In this document: one piece after another, positions 16,160 to 27,939 of the stretch | Numbering within the stretch: the first letter of the stretch is position 1 | How the letters are laid out: each line of letters opens with the position of its first letter | Assembly (NCBI GenBank): GCA_026545765.1 | Contig: CM048841.1 | Coordinates: forward strand, 87,278,636-87,342,635 | Source of the DNA: Plantago major | Taxonomy: Eukaryota > Streptophyta > Magnoliopsida > Lamiales > Plantaginaceae | Direction: 5' to 3' | DNA length: 64,000 nt | The notes under the pieces: model-generated | Told to the model about the DNA's origin: nothing | What the model saw: only the letters and a program-made list of their open reading frames with translations | Databases searched by the model: none | Position numbers and translations under genes: made by a program

Positions 16160-17462
16160 GAGTCCTTCCAATTGGCCTAAGTGATGAAGGCCATCCAAAC
16201 TTGGGCCCTGTAATGATTCTGCGTTGACCATGATGTATTATGGTCAAATCTTCCGTCCCACTTTTCTAGTGGATCACATGAACTATCCATTATTAAAGTG
16301 TTAAGCTATGAGTGATACAAAATCAAAGTGGTTGGTAGTTTACTATTTTTAATTCATTTTGGTGGTGTGAGAGTGTGATGGAAACAAATTGAACAGAAGA
16401 TCATGGGCATAAATCACAGTGTGGTTTATGCCATATATATAAATACAGCCTTGTTACCATTGCCAGGAGTCATACACCGTGCACTATTTCGAGACACCCT
16501 CTCTCCATATCGTACGGTGTTAATTAAGTTCATCGATCTCAACAAAGTGCGAGAAGATGAAAGTGGTCCGCCATCATGTTCTGGTAACTTTCTTTTTTTC
16601 CATAATAATCGTTATATTTATTGTGTACATTGCTATGTTTTGAGATCCAACCCTAATGAATTAGTTCAGGAGTCTATGTCAGGTCCGACGTCGTCGCGCT
16701 TTGTGATGCCAAAAGCATGGCAAAGTAATAAAAAAGACTGACCAATGGAAAAAGATAGGAGTACAAGGTAAATATAAGTAAGAGCTTTGCCCCAATTAGC
16801 ACATATCTTGTATGGTTTTGAATACTGTAGGTGTTTATTGGTTCTAATTTATTCATATTCGTTACAATTCTCCTGAACTTTATGCTCGTAGTTATGTTGC
16901 ATGTATATTGATTGGTATGAATTAGATCTCAATGAGATTGAGAATTTTTGACGAACTTATATAAGCATACTAGAACGTGAGAATACGTTACGCTTGTTAT
17001 TGTGACATATAGTTACAATTATAGAAGACGTATACGAAGACAAGTAATATTGTTGTTTCTGTTAATGAATTTATTTTTTTAAGTTGAATTAGTGTTTGAG
17101 TTGATCTGTTTTGATTTAATTGGAGAGGATGGAGCAAAAATATTGGTTATCGTTGTTTTTAATGATGAATTGATTTTGTTGGGTTGAATTAGGGTTAAAA
17201 TTTTAATTTGGAGAAGACAAATTGGTTTTTTAATGATGAATTGATTTTGTTGGGGTTCAATTAATGTTTAAAATTTAAATGGAGAAGGAAGATTGATTTT
17301 TGTTATGATGCATTGATTTTGTTGAGATTGATCAGGGATTGTAATTTGATTGAATAAAACAGATTATTTTTTGTAATGAAAGTCTAATTTACACATATAT
17401 TACAAATGAGTACAATTTAACTTAAATTAAGTACTAAATTGTACAAATTCAATAGTTGTACA

Positions 17463-17517
<55 letters not shown>

Positions 17518-17715
17518 TGCAATACACGAATTTAATGTTCAAGTCAGCTGTGGTGTTTCTCAAGTGAAAAAATAAATAAAGTTATCTTACCTTAATATGG
17601 AATTGTTTATATTGCCCTTATCATTTTTAATTGAATGATTGATAATACTAATTTGTTAAGTTTTAAGTTTTAACATACACAATTAAACCCTAGAGGAATG
17701 CACAATTATATATTA
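16160..17715 (+). pseudogene. MBD-array copy A, decayed
   Basis: The upstream block (about 16180-16500) is shared with the stretch at 22210-22532. The exon 1 equivalent (about 16519-16583) has GTG where other copies have the start ATG. It reads LIKFIDLNKVREDESGPPSC and keeps the donor. The exon 2 equivalent (about 16683-16740) reads SSRFVMPKAWQSNKKD and then stops at TGA. The PEGW motif has become PKAW. The exon 3 region stops after GCACAATTATATATTA near 17715 and the MBD core is missing. It is clearly a relative of copies B and E but cannot make the protein. Confidence 0.75.
17464..17518. repeat. (TA)n(CA)n microsatellite
   Basis: An uninterrupted TA run passes directly into a CA run. It lies in the downstream intron region of MBD copy A, where copies B to F carry a short AT-rich tract. 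Confidence 0.95.
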
Positions 17716-18005
17716 TACCCTCTAAAATCTTCATCTGAACTTCAAATCCACTTTCGTTTTGGCTGCCGCACCCAATTTGCCACCGTCTTTGAAGCCTTGT
17801 AACTCTTTAGTTTATGACAATGCAAAAAAATGCATTATTTTAGTCTCATTTCTTCAATGAACAACCTGAACCTGGAAGTAAGGTGGAAACACAAAACATA
17901 CAAGAAATATATAAAATTTAAACAAAAACACTACTCAAGGTTAGTAAAATTACGATAGAAATAACAAGATGAGTTGATAAAATATCGCCTTAGTCAAAAT
18001 ATTTT
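17716..18005. repeat. About 285-bp repeat, left copy
   Basis: This block begins CTCTAAAATCTTCATC and ends ATAAAATATCGCCTT. It recurs in the same orientation at about 55629-55905 with scattered differences. The two copies bracket the MBD array, one joined to truncated copy A and the other about 0.9 kb beyond the last unit. No coding potential is seen. Confidence 0.75.
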
Positions 18006-19360
18006 GTATGAATACCAAGAACTTCAAACTCGTACGTAAACTAAGTGATACTCGTGCATAAGTGTGGTTAAACAACGTTTTAATTTCCCATATGATCAAC
18101 TGAGGGCCATCGTATGATGCACTTGCTCCGTACCATATAAAATCAATTTACAAATCATGTGTATCAAAATAACTCAAATGAATTTAAGTGAAACTAGTCT
18201 GCATGTCTTAATCCCAAAGACAATTTCCGATGCACGCACGATAGTTGCCTCTTTTGGATTTGTACTTTGAGAAACGTCCACCGGTCTCCAATACCAAATC
18301 GTAACATAAACTTGCGTTAGGTACGAATACTTTTTATCACAATGAAACCCAGTACGCTCAACTCCTTAAAATTATGTTTAGGCCCCATTTCTAATTTTGT
18401 TTTCTCTCACATAGACCCACTGTCACCACTATTCACGTCAGACATATCACATGGGGCTAAAATTCACATCTCCATGAAATCAACTAATCTAACGGTTAGG
18501 ATAATTCCAACACATTGTAATAAATTTATTTGAGAAAGAAAGTCTTTACATTGTCACTTCATCATGAAAGTTGTTTTTGTTCATCTTCTTTATCATGAGT
18601 TTTTGTGTTCTTTATCTCATTTCAAGAATTCTATCTACAGATTCATTTCAATCTCCAATCTACTATTTCAATTTCTTCCCCATTTCCATCTCAATCTCCC
18701 CCACCGTCCACCTTCACCTTCTCCACTTCATCTCCCCCCTCGATTGAAGGCTTCCAACACCAACTCGGATTCCGACCAACTCGATGGGTCCGCCGGTTTT
18801 GATCAGATCGGCCGCATGAAGGATTCCGACCAACTCGATGGTAGTAGGTGGTGCTCATTTCAATTTCCCCTCCCTTGCCGCTAGCCTTACCGGTGTTCTT
18901 CTCCGCCGGAGCTCCTCTCCTTCCCTGTTCTTCTCCGCCGGAGCTCCTCTCCTTTACTACCATATCTCTTACTTTATTCACTTTTTCTTAAAACTCCGAC
19001 CCCGCGGGTAAATGAAATCGGGACGGAGTGAGTAAGTGTTGGGCTGTAAAAAAAATCAATGTTGGGCTAGTTTCAAATAGTGTTTGTATAAAATACAGTA
19101 CAAATTTTTGATTAATTGGGAGTTTAAAATTCAAATATAGTACAAATACAGTACAAATTTGCAGACTGGCGGACCCCATTTAGCTGGTGGTAGCCTTTGT
19201 TAGGTGCAGGGACCTATTTGCAAATAACAAACCATGGGCTGTTATGATTTCGTATGACAGATGGGTAAGTTCGTATTGGGTTTGGGTACATTAAAAAAGT
19301 ACTAGGCTAAGACAAGTTATTGTTAGAATTTCGTACTGAATGTCAAAAAAGCCCGTTAAT
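18006..19360. other. Decayed repeat sequence
   Basis: The first 250 bases resemble the 3' flank of the MBD units (CTCGTACGTAAACTAAGTGATA). A pyrimidine-rich, low-complexity block follows (18640-18960). In it GGATTCCGACCAACTCGATG occurs twice (18769 and 18821) and GTTCTTCTCCGCCGGAGCTC occurs twice. One end of a Stowaway-like element (GGGACGGAGTGAGTA) closes near 19032. No credible gene is present. Confidence 0.5.
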
Positions 19361-19364
19361 CATA

Positions 19365-19614
19365 TACTCCATTCCCTTCGTTCCGGTTTCAACTTCCTGC
19401 ATTCCATTTTGAAACGTCCCAATTTCAACTTATCATCACTTATATGGAAAGTCTCTCCTACTTTTTTCACCAACTCTCCTATATTTTTTTACTATTTATC
19501 GTACTTTATTCATTATCTTTCCTATTATATAACCATCTTTCCTACTTTATTTATTTTTCTCTTAAAACTTGTGACCGGATCCGCAGGAAGTTGAATCCGA
19601 CAGAGGGAGGATTA
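19365..19614. mobile_element. Stowaway-like MITE
   Basis: A 250-bp AT-rich element opens TACTCCATTCCCTTCGTTCC and closes CCGACAGAGGGAGGATTA. These are degenerate versions of the CTCCCTCCGTCC ends common in plant Tc1/mariner MITEs. Its interior (TCCTACTTTTTTCACC, TTATATAACC) is non-coding. A TA dinucleotide lies at each border. Confidence 0.65.
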
Positions 19615-19711
19615 AAATGCATGTTTAGTTCAATTTCATAATTCAACTAAATAAAATTGAAAAATAAGTTGGATTACATGGTCAACGTTTAGACTATCCA
19701 AATTAGGTTTG

Positions 19712-19829
19712 TTAGACACTAGACCCTTCTCCAATAGTATCACCACTCACTATAGCAACGGATTCTACACGTTGGGATCCACTCCTACAGTGAACGGGTG
19801 AGACCATTTGGGGAGGATCTAGTGTCTAA
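19712..19829. mobile_element. Small inverted-repeat element
   Basis: The ends TTAGACACTAGACCCTTCTCC and GGGGAGGATCTAGTGTCTAA form a near-perfect inverted repeat around a core of about 75 bp. This is the layout of a MITE. The outermost bases were not resolved from a target duplication. It lies in the upstream part of MBD copy B. Confidence 0.65.
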
Positions 19830-20764
19830 TTTTCTCCAAATTAAAGGAATGTGGTTAGTTGGGAGCTTGTGTATAAAATTAATATTCTCTAAGGCCAGAC
19901 AGAGTATGCTTCGAGCACACGAGCATTACTACTTCTTCTCTAACAAGCTCTATATAGATTAAGGTTATCAATCAAACTTATATCTATTAGCCGATTAGTT
20001 GTCGCGCTGGTCAGATGGTTTTATCAATTCTCGTGAGTTGTTTTGTCCTTTGTCTCTTAAAGGTTCAACAATTTTGGATCTTCCATGTTTATATAACTTG
20101 AATATGCGTTTTTTTTTTTTATCAAGTGGATGAAACTCATACATTGAGAAAAAGAATTTCATAAACTGAACTTGAGTCTTATTAGTTGATCGCTAGAGGC
20201 CTATGTTAAACTTTGCCTTAAATTTATTTATTTAGTTAGTTATATTAAATGTGAGCTGCATGGGCTTGCAAATGGTTTTAGTTATACACTATTTATATTT
20301 CTTTTCTACATTGGGTAAAACTAGTACCATTCCATTGTGCAATATTTATATATTATTTGTAAGATTCATATATGGCGGAGTTGAGCAAATTGTTGACTTC
20401 GCTTGTTCACGTTATTTGTGTCACTGCTTCGACCTTGTTTGTGGGCGAACTAAGTTCACATAGGGAGCATATATAACTCGATTAATGTGTAAGTTAAGTG
20501 TTCAAATATATTAGGTTGCATAGCGTGTGAGTACATTAAAATTTATAAATCATTTTTATGTGATGTTCTTAAGGTATAGATTTCATTAAATGTTCATGAG
20601 TTGTAAAGGTAAATTAAATCAAATTTGCATTAATTATGATGCGTTGGCAAATGATAACTTTCTATTTAACTACGTTTACTAGATTTTCTCACCACCCACC
20701 ATCAAATAATCAGCAAAGCTTGTTTAACTCTCTCAGCCGGGAAACTTTCAATTCAGATCGCACA

Positions 20765-21684
20765 ATGTCAATTGCCTCATTCGATCTAAATAAGCTGTCG
20801 GAAGATGAAAATGGCTCGTCATCATGTTCTGGTAACCTTGAATCGTGTGCAACATTTTTTTCATAGAGGTTCTATTTCTTGTGTACATCGTCATGTTTTA
20901 AGGATTAACCCTAAAAAATTAGCTCACCATGAATCTCCGTCAGGTTCAAAACCACCACGATTTGTGCTGCCTGAAGGGTGGCAAACCAATAAAAAGGTTC
21001 GGGCTAGTGGGAAAAGCAAAGGGCAAACATATAAGGTAAATGTAACTCTAAACAATACTGATTATCATATATATTTTACGATTGTGAGGGTAGTAGGTAT
21101 TTATTGGTTTTGATTTTGTAAAACTGGTGACATTTTGCAAAATATTATACCGAGTAGTTATGTTACGTGTAGATTGATCGATGTGAATGAGATCTCTTAC
21201 GATTGATAATTTCTTAGAAATTGATATAACTATATATGTATGCATATATACAAGTATAATCTATAAGTTAGCTACGGTGTTTCTCAAGTGAAAAATAAAT
21301 AAATTATGTTATCATACCTTAATATGTAAACAACTTTTGTTATCCGTAACATTTTTACTGTTGAATAGTAGATAATATTTGTTAACTTTTGTAAATGTAA
21401 TTAAATTTTAGTGCAATGTGTAGCTATATATTTCACCAAAAGGGCTAAAATTTCGCTCCAAAGTTGAGGTGCGAAACTATTTGGAGACGGGTGAAATGCC
21501 AAAAAGGAAGATGCCTCCCAAACTAAAAGATGGGGTAATTATTCTCGAATTTATTAAATCAAGAGTCATTTGTTTACATCAACTTTGGATTCAAGTTAAA
21601 TAATCTCATATTCGAAGGATACCTGATTACTTTTTATTTTTCTTGTAGTCTTCTGGGACAAGTGAAAATAATGAGCTAAAATGA
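20765..21684 (+). CDS. Small MBD-domain protein, array copy B, intact frame
   Basis: Four exons, 20765-20831, 20944-21035, 21424-21534 and 21649-21684, give 101 residues with consistent phases and GT/AG borders. Residues 28-75 form a methyl-CpG-binding domain of the plant MBD5/6 type. LPEGW (31-35), VRASGKSKG (41-49), LYISPKG and KFRSKVEVRNYL (62-73) are followed by a basic tail with KRKMPPK. The Arg residues at 42 and 64 match the base-contacting arginines of MBDs. The position of the methyl-cytosine-contacting Asp appears to be Tyr (Y52), so binding to methylated DNA is uncertain. The protein is shorter than known plant MBD5/6 proteins. The fourth exon is inferred from a pyrimidine-rich acceptor shared with copy E; without it the frame reads on to about 21603. 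Expression is unknown. Confidence 0.6.
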
Positions 21685-22209
21685 TAAATGGAGTGCTTGC
21701 TCGGGTATGAGAGGATAATAACATGGGATCGACAACATGTCTTTAGTGAGCCCATCCAAATATAATGAAATTTAATTATGTGTATTTTTTTAAATTGAAT
21801 TTTACATTGTTTTTTGTATTCTTTTTTGTATGTCATATTTTCATGCCTATCCAATTAATCCAAGAAAATCAATTGAAATATGAGTTTAATTACATACCAT
21901 AGTATAATGTATTTATAATACTCGTTCGTAAACTAAGTGATAGTCGTGCGTAAACTAGGTATAGATTTTTATTTAATCAAATGAGTATCATGGCATGATG
22001 TATTCCATCCATCCGAGATATAATCTATCTATAAACCACGTGGCTCACAATAATTCAATTTACTTGATAAATGAATTTAAGAGAATTCGAAACCAACCTG
22101 CATGTCTTATTCTCAACCACACAATATTTGGTCTAATATACTTGATCTATATAAATATTTTTCGATATACACATGAAAGTTGAATATGCATCTCTTGGAG
22201 TTGCATATA
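21685..22209. other. 3' flank of MBD unit B
   Basis: This block recurs with variation after copies D, E and, inverted, F. Shared landmarks are AACATGGGATCGACAACATG, the TCGTGCGTAAACTA steps and CACGTGGCTCACAA. No gene lies in it. Confidence 0.6.
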
Positions 22210-22532
22210 AGGCCACTCCGTTCATCTAAACTTGGGCCTGTGATGATTCAGTGTTGACCATAATGTAGTCGGCTCAAATCTTTTAATTTGTCCTACTTTT
22301 CTTGTGGATCACATGAACTATTCATTTCTGAAGTATGATGTTATTGGCGATACAAAATCAAAGTGGTTGGTAGTATATGTTTTTTTAATTCATTTTGGTG
22401 GTGCGAAATCACGATAGAAATAAATTGAAAAGAAGATCATGTGCATAGATCACAACGTGACTTATACCATATAAAGATAACGTGGTTTACCATTGCCAAG
22501 AGTTATACACCCTTACCATTCACTATTTCGAG
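22210..22532 (+). pseudogene. Promoter-side part of MBD copy C
   Basis: This stretch matches the upstream block of copy A (AACTTGGGCC, GTGGATCACATGAACTAT, CAAAGTGGTTGGTAGT) up to CACTATTTCGAG. Copy A continues from that point with ACACCCTCTC. Here the match breaks off and resumes at 29099. It is therefore read as the detached 5' part of copy C. Confidence 0.65.
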
Positions 22533-22941
22533 TAGTCCCTAATTACGAGTAATATTTTATATAAAATACATATTCTATACTTTATAATATACCCGTACGT
22601 GTTTTTATGTTTTTTTAAAGGAATACGTTTGTTTTATTTAAGAGTATGTATTTTGATTGGATGATGATGATGTTAGAACATAAACACTAATATCGGAGCA
22701 AATTTTCTATTATTTGGTTAATCTCATTTTCACTAGTCCTTTTGTGGGTGAGTCTTGTTCATTATTAATGATAATGAACTCAACTCCTCAAATATCCTAT
22801 TGGTTCTATTACTTTAGTTACAAGTAGCTAAAAATATGGAAGAAAAGAAAGGTGCTTTCAGTTTATTATATGAAGAGCTATATATATAAGACAAAGAAAA
22901 AACATTTAATGGTGCAACTAGTTCAAAATTATAAACATGGT

Positions 22942-25874
22942 TCATGACAAAACTAAACTCTGCCGGTTCTGAGTTTTCTGCAAGGCCTTGAGAGAGCTCT
23001 CCACGGCCAAGCCTTGAGCACCGAAGCAGAAGTAATTGTTCATCATCCTCAAGTCGAATGATCCATGTTTACGTCGCGTTTTGGGTTTCTCTACACATTG
23101 AGATTGATTCAGGGCCAGGCTAGATGGTCCTGCATTCCAATCGCAATGATTTACACTATTTTGTTTATCAGGCGACGCAGATGACTCTGAAAAGCCACTG
23201 AGAGGAGATCCACTGTACGACATTGACAATACTCCGTGAGTTAGCCTTTCGGCAAACTTCTTCTTGGCCAATGGACTAGAAAAGTCGCCTTGGAAAGATG
23301 TCACTCGTTTGTTGTTCTGGAGGGAGGACAATCGCGAAAACTGTTGCCTTAGTGGGACTGGATGGTTTCCGGAACTAAATGACTCAGTGGAGCGGCTTTC
23401 ATCTGGGTCCACGGTATATGGGTCCCGCCACTTCTTGCTTGACCAACTAAGGAGAGTTTTGAGACGCCTGGTAGCACGGTTCACTGAGCCGAGCCTTTTG
23501 TACTTTGCTGAGTTGCATTCACTTGCTGAGTACATCTGCTTGATTTCGCAGGAGAAATCATACTCTGTGCCCGAGAGATCTCGACTTGAAGAACAGACGT
23601 CCTCAATTCCCAAGTAAGAGAATAATTCTGCATCGGGTATCCGGAATGAAGTTCCAGGGCTACCTCCAATACCGAGGGTTCTCCGATCCGAAACCAATGT
23701 GTTTCTTGCGGTTATATCTTCACAGCCGGAAATTCCTCCAGATGATACTATCCGTTTGATCAATATCTCAGAACTTGGTGATCTTGGCTTCTGCTTGAGA
23801 AGATCAAGGGGAGTATGTTCATCTGCATCACAGATATTCAGATCTATATACCGGGCAGACATGAGTATCTCAACTATATCAGACTGAATATTCTCGACTA
23901 TAGCAACGTGAAGGGCGGTCCGTCCCTCATTGTTTTGAACATTGATGATATTTTCCATATTTGTCAGATTTCCACCAGCCAACTTCCGCATGAGCTCAAT
24001 CTGTCGGTCCAGGCGCTTGAAACTATGTGAACGAAAACCAGCAACAACCATGTGTAGAAAATTATCACCAAAATTGTTTGTTAATGAAGCTGAAGAAGGA
24101 GATGCAGATATGAGAATCTCTATGACAGGTAAGTGACCACGATAAGCAGCTATGTTCAATGCTGTGTTGCCTTGATTGTCCACCGAGTTGATGATATCAT
24201 AAGATGAAGTTAAATATTTAACTACCTGCATTGTAATTAAAAGGTGTTAAAAGAGTAGAGCACAAGAGCTAAGTGGATACAAAAATAAGTAAATCGAGAA
24301 CTTATAAATTTGAGGTGAAATACAAAAGAGACAGAACATAAAGCAGAAGAATGCCAAGTCCTTCAATCAATTATGCACAATGCTTCATATGTAACACAGG
24401 GATCTCTGCGTATAATAATATAATGAAATTGTGTTACTTAAGTCGAATTTGACACACATCTTGAGTTTATGTTAATTGACCAGTCATACCTAGCAAGTCT
24501 TGAAGGAAGCAGAATATTAGAGCTGAAATTGCTCATCTCATTTTACTACAAGATCCAGTTATGAAACTGAAAAGATCTTTAAACCAGGAAATCTAGGTTA
24601 AAAATAATGCTTCCAAGTCCCATCCTACTCGAATTCAATGCCAAGAACCAAGAAAAGATTAGCAGATAATCTGCCCTCTATGATGATCATAAGCTCACTT
24701 ATCCTAAGTTTAACTAAGCTTTCTACAAATTATGTGTTTGTACTAACTGCTAGAGTATTATAATCTTGACAACATACATTGTAACTGAACTATGTATTAA
24801 GCATACAGCTGGAGGTACTTAATACATCTAACACGGTAAGAGGATAAAACCGGGCCATTGTTCCAATCTTCCAGACAGCCACAATCAGTCAATCACTAGA
24901 ATGCAATAGATAACTTAACTGCTGATAAGGTAACAAATTATAATTAGCTGAATCAATGCAGCCTCTAACCATTGACAGATACAAATCTGTCTACTCAGCA
25001 GGATATCTGGAGCCTTAGAGATGTGTGAATAAACATCATGCATTGAATCTTTCAAAATGTTCAAACTTTCCCTAGATGCACCAATCCAACACTAATCAAC
25101 TAGTCAACTTTGATCAAATCAACTAAATTTAACAATAATGAGAAAAGTAGTAGTCAACTACCGAAGCCAAAATGAGAAAAGAACTAATCAACTCACCTCA
25201 ACATGTCCCCTGCCGGAGGCCGTATGCAACACCGTGGATCCGCCATTATCCCTATAAGCCAAAACATCACAAGAATCTCCCAAAAGCTCCCTCAACATCT
25301 CCAAATTTCCACCTCTAGCCGCGGCATGAATCGCTCTATTCATCATTTCGCCCCGAAAATCACAAGAATCTTCCCTTTCCGCCCCAATAGGCGACACACA
25401 AGCATCAAACAACAGCCTAAAAGCCTCACAACTCTTGCTCCTAGCTGCAGCATACAACATATCTGTAACTCGGTATTCACCTTCTCCGAACACCAACATA
25501 GGATCCCTATCCAACAACTCCTTCACAAAAACCAAATCCCCTGCTGAAGCAGCAGTGTACAAAAGCCAACCACCATAACCAGCACGGATCAAAGACTTGC
25601 GTTTTTTCTTAGTGTCCCAATCTTGGAGAAGCTTCCTTGCAACTTGTGACCTGCATTTGGCAACAGTGTTGAAACTTTCCTCATCATCCCAAACGGATTC
25701 AAGCCGTCTGATTCTTTGAAGTGAGGTTAGTTTGATGAGGAGATTTGGTTCAATGTGGAGCAGGTGTTTGACCAAGTCGTAGTGTCCATTTGCAGCTGCC
25801 AAATCAATTGGAGAAGCAAACCACCATTGGTCTCCTGTGCTTTCCCATCTCAAAGGCAAGTTTTTTGGACCCAT
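22942..25874 (-). CDS. Ankyrin-repeat protein, plant-specific, 2 exons
   Basis: Exons 25874-25197 (678 nt) and 24225-22942 (1284 nt, with stop) join in phase 0 to give 653 residues. The join restores an ankyrin repeat across the intron (TVLHTASGRGHVE / VVKYL). The N terminus runs MGPKNLPLRWESTGDQWWFA and then SPIDLAAANGHYDLVKHLL. At least six ankyrin repeats lie between about residues 20 and 380. They include LLYTAASAGDLVFVKELL, AIHAAARGGNLEMLRELL, NTALNIAAYRGHLPVIEIL and RTALHVAIVENIQSDIVEIL. The C-terminal 250 residues are Ser-rich and non-ankyrin, with LKTLLSWSSKKWRDP. There is no membrane segment, so it is not of the ACD6/ITN1 type. Its role is unknown, and a soluble scaffold is the likely class. 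The chosen ATG is the only one ahead of the conserved leader. Confidence 0.9.
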
Positions 25875-26846
25875 TAGCTCAAGAAAAAAAAAGGCAAGCA
25901 ATCACTCTCTCTATGCAACAAAAAAGATGCAGCAATGCTGTGATGAAGGTATTCAAGATCCCAGCAAAATAAATGATTTTTCTTGGTGGGATGAGTGAAA
26001 CGTGTTTTTCAGCAAAAGTTTTATGCTGAAATCGAGAACCCCAGTTAATAAAACAACAAAATAAATTAAAAGCTTGAATGGATCAGAAGTAGATATAGAA
26101 TTTCAAATGGAAGAAGAATAATGGGATCAAGATTGAGGAGTTTGGACAGAATCCCAATAAGGGTCTTTTATGGAACTGAATCACACGTCAAAGAATAATT
26201 ACTTATTCACAGTGGCATTTCGTCAGTAACCTACCAGGCAAGAATCAAGAAACGAGAAATTTACAAATTGCGAATAAATTATACAGATCATGTGAATTGA
26301 ATACATGCAGCAGGTGGGTGATTATTCGTTGAGGACAACGAGAGGAAAGAGCAATGCATCTATGCTTGTTTTTGTTGGCTTGTGATGGTGTATTTTTTAT
26401 TTTTGGGCACTAAAGAAGAAGAAAAGAAAAGTACTAATCCATATGAGAATTGTTTATATTCCAAGATGAAGATTCTCCCTACCCCGTGAAAAGATATAGA
26501 CGTCGCGACAGAGAGAAAAAGAGTGAAAATCAAGCATGATGGGTCACTACCGACTTGTACAGTTCGACGATGTTTTATGCCGGTGTCCGACATAGTTTGA
26601 ACTTTGACTATTTCTACGTCCAGCACTAAAACCAAAAACCAAAAACCAAATCCACTGAACCGGTGCGATTACTAATAAACTCGAGATGTTGACCATATAT
26701 GTCACCGGTTTGTTTTTGGACATAAAGTTTCATTACATAATTTAATTAATATTTTATATTTTCGAATATTAATTCGCGGTCAAATTGAAATTTTGTATTG
26801 AACATATCTAGTTAATACAAAGTCTCATAAAAGTCATTGTTCATTT
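25875..26846. other. Upstream region of the ankyrin gene
   Basis: This should contain the 5' UTR and promoter of the minus-strand ankyrin gene. No motif stands out and no other gene is seen. Confidence 0.45.
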
Positions 26847-27939
26847 GGAGAGTCCAAAAAGTCCATTCATATTGTACGTAGAATTGTCTAGGTTTAATAA
26901 AGCTAGCTTCTCCTTTTAATTTTTGCGGATCCGGGTCGCTCCGGTTACAATATTGGATCCATACGGTTATTAGATACGAGTTGCCTATAAAACCTTAATA
27001 TAGCTATTTTTACATTGTTTTCATTCCATCATTTCATTTTACAAATCAGTTTTCTCTCTCTAAAAATTCCAAAACCCTAGTCTCCTCAATTCCCCAAATT
27101 CGTTCGAGTTTCTTCATTCCACTTCGTTCGTTCGTGTTTCTTCTCCCACGATTTGTGATGCCTTCGATTGTGACGGTTAATGCGAGTTCCAATCTGTTCG
27201 AGGAGGATTTGTTTCCCTAAGGTGAGATTCGGTGAGCCAGATCCGCCTTTTTAATTCTCGGTAGTCTTCCACCAGCCTGCGGCGGAGATGTGGCGGAGTT
27301 TAGTGACCGGAGGAATCGAAGATGATATGGGGGGTGAAACTGCCAAATTGCATCTAACTCGTCGAGACCGGCCACGTTGAAGATCGGAAGGAGCCGATCT
27401 AATGGTGGGCGAGGGTTTCGGACCGGAAAAGTTTCGTTTCGAGCCGTCGTCGCCAAAGCTTTCTGTGTGTGTTGTGCTGCCGTCCGCCCAAGGCATCCAA
27501 GCGCGTGATGTGATTGGAGATTATGTTGAGATTTGTGATGATAAAATCAGAACGGTATTCCTTTCTCTTCTCTTCTCTTTTCGCCTTTAATTAATTATGC
27601 CTTTCCCTAGCTTTATTTTTAGTCTTGTTTTTAAATTTTTGATTGATAGTGTTTTTTTTTTGTTTCTCGTGAGATGATGTAATGTTATCATAATCATCAT
27701 ATCATAAGAATTAAATTTTGTGCATAAAAACTGTTGAGCCGTCTTTTGTTGTTTCTGTAAGGATGGATTTCTAGCATGCTGGAAAACTTGCTTATATTTT
27801 GGTATATAGATTTGCACATCCGCCATGTCTTGCGTTATATATTGTTTAGTATTAATTGTCATGTTTTAGTATAAATTATGTTATTCGTTATGTTTTTCGT
27901 TGTTGCTGGTTTATTATTTTATTTTATTTTTTTGCATAA

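Noticed and set aside
18564..18884. Pro/Ser-rich frames in the pyrimidine-rich block
   Set aside because: Composition follows the CTC/CCT repeats; no start context, homology or splice logic.
23264..23617. Plus-strand frame within the ankyrin gene
   Set aside because: It is antisense to a well-supported exon and has no domain features.
27159..27221. Short frame MPSIVTVNASSNLFEEDLFP as a real small gene
   Set aside because: It is too short to judge and lies within the tentative Mutator-like element; kept only as part of that description.
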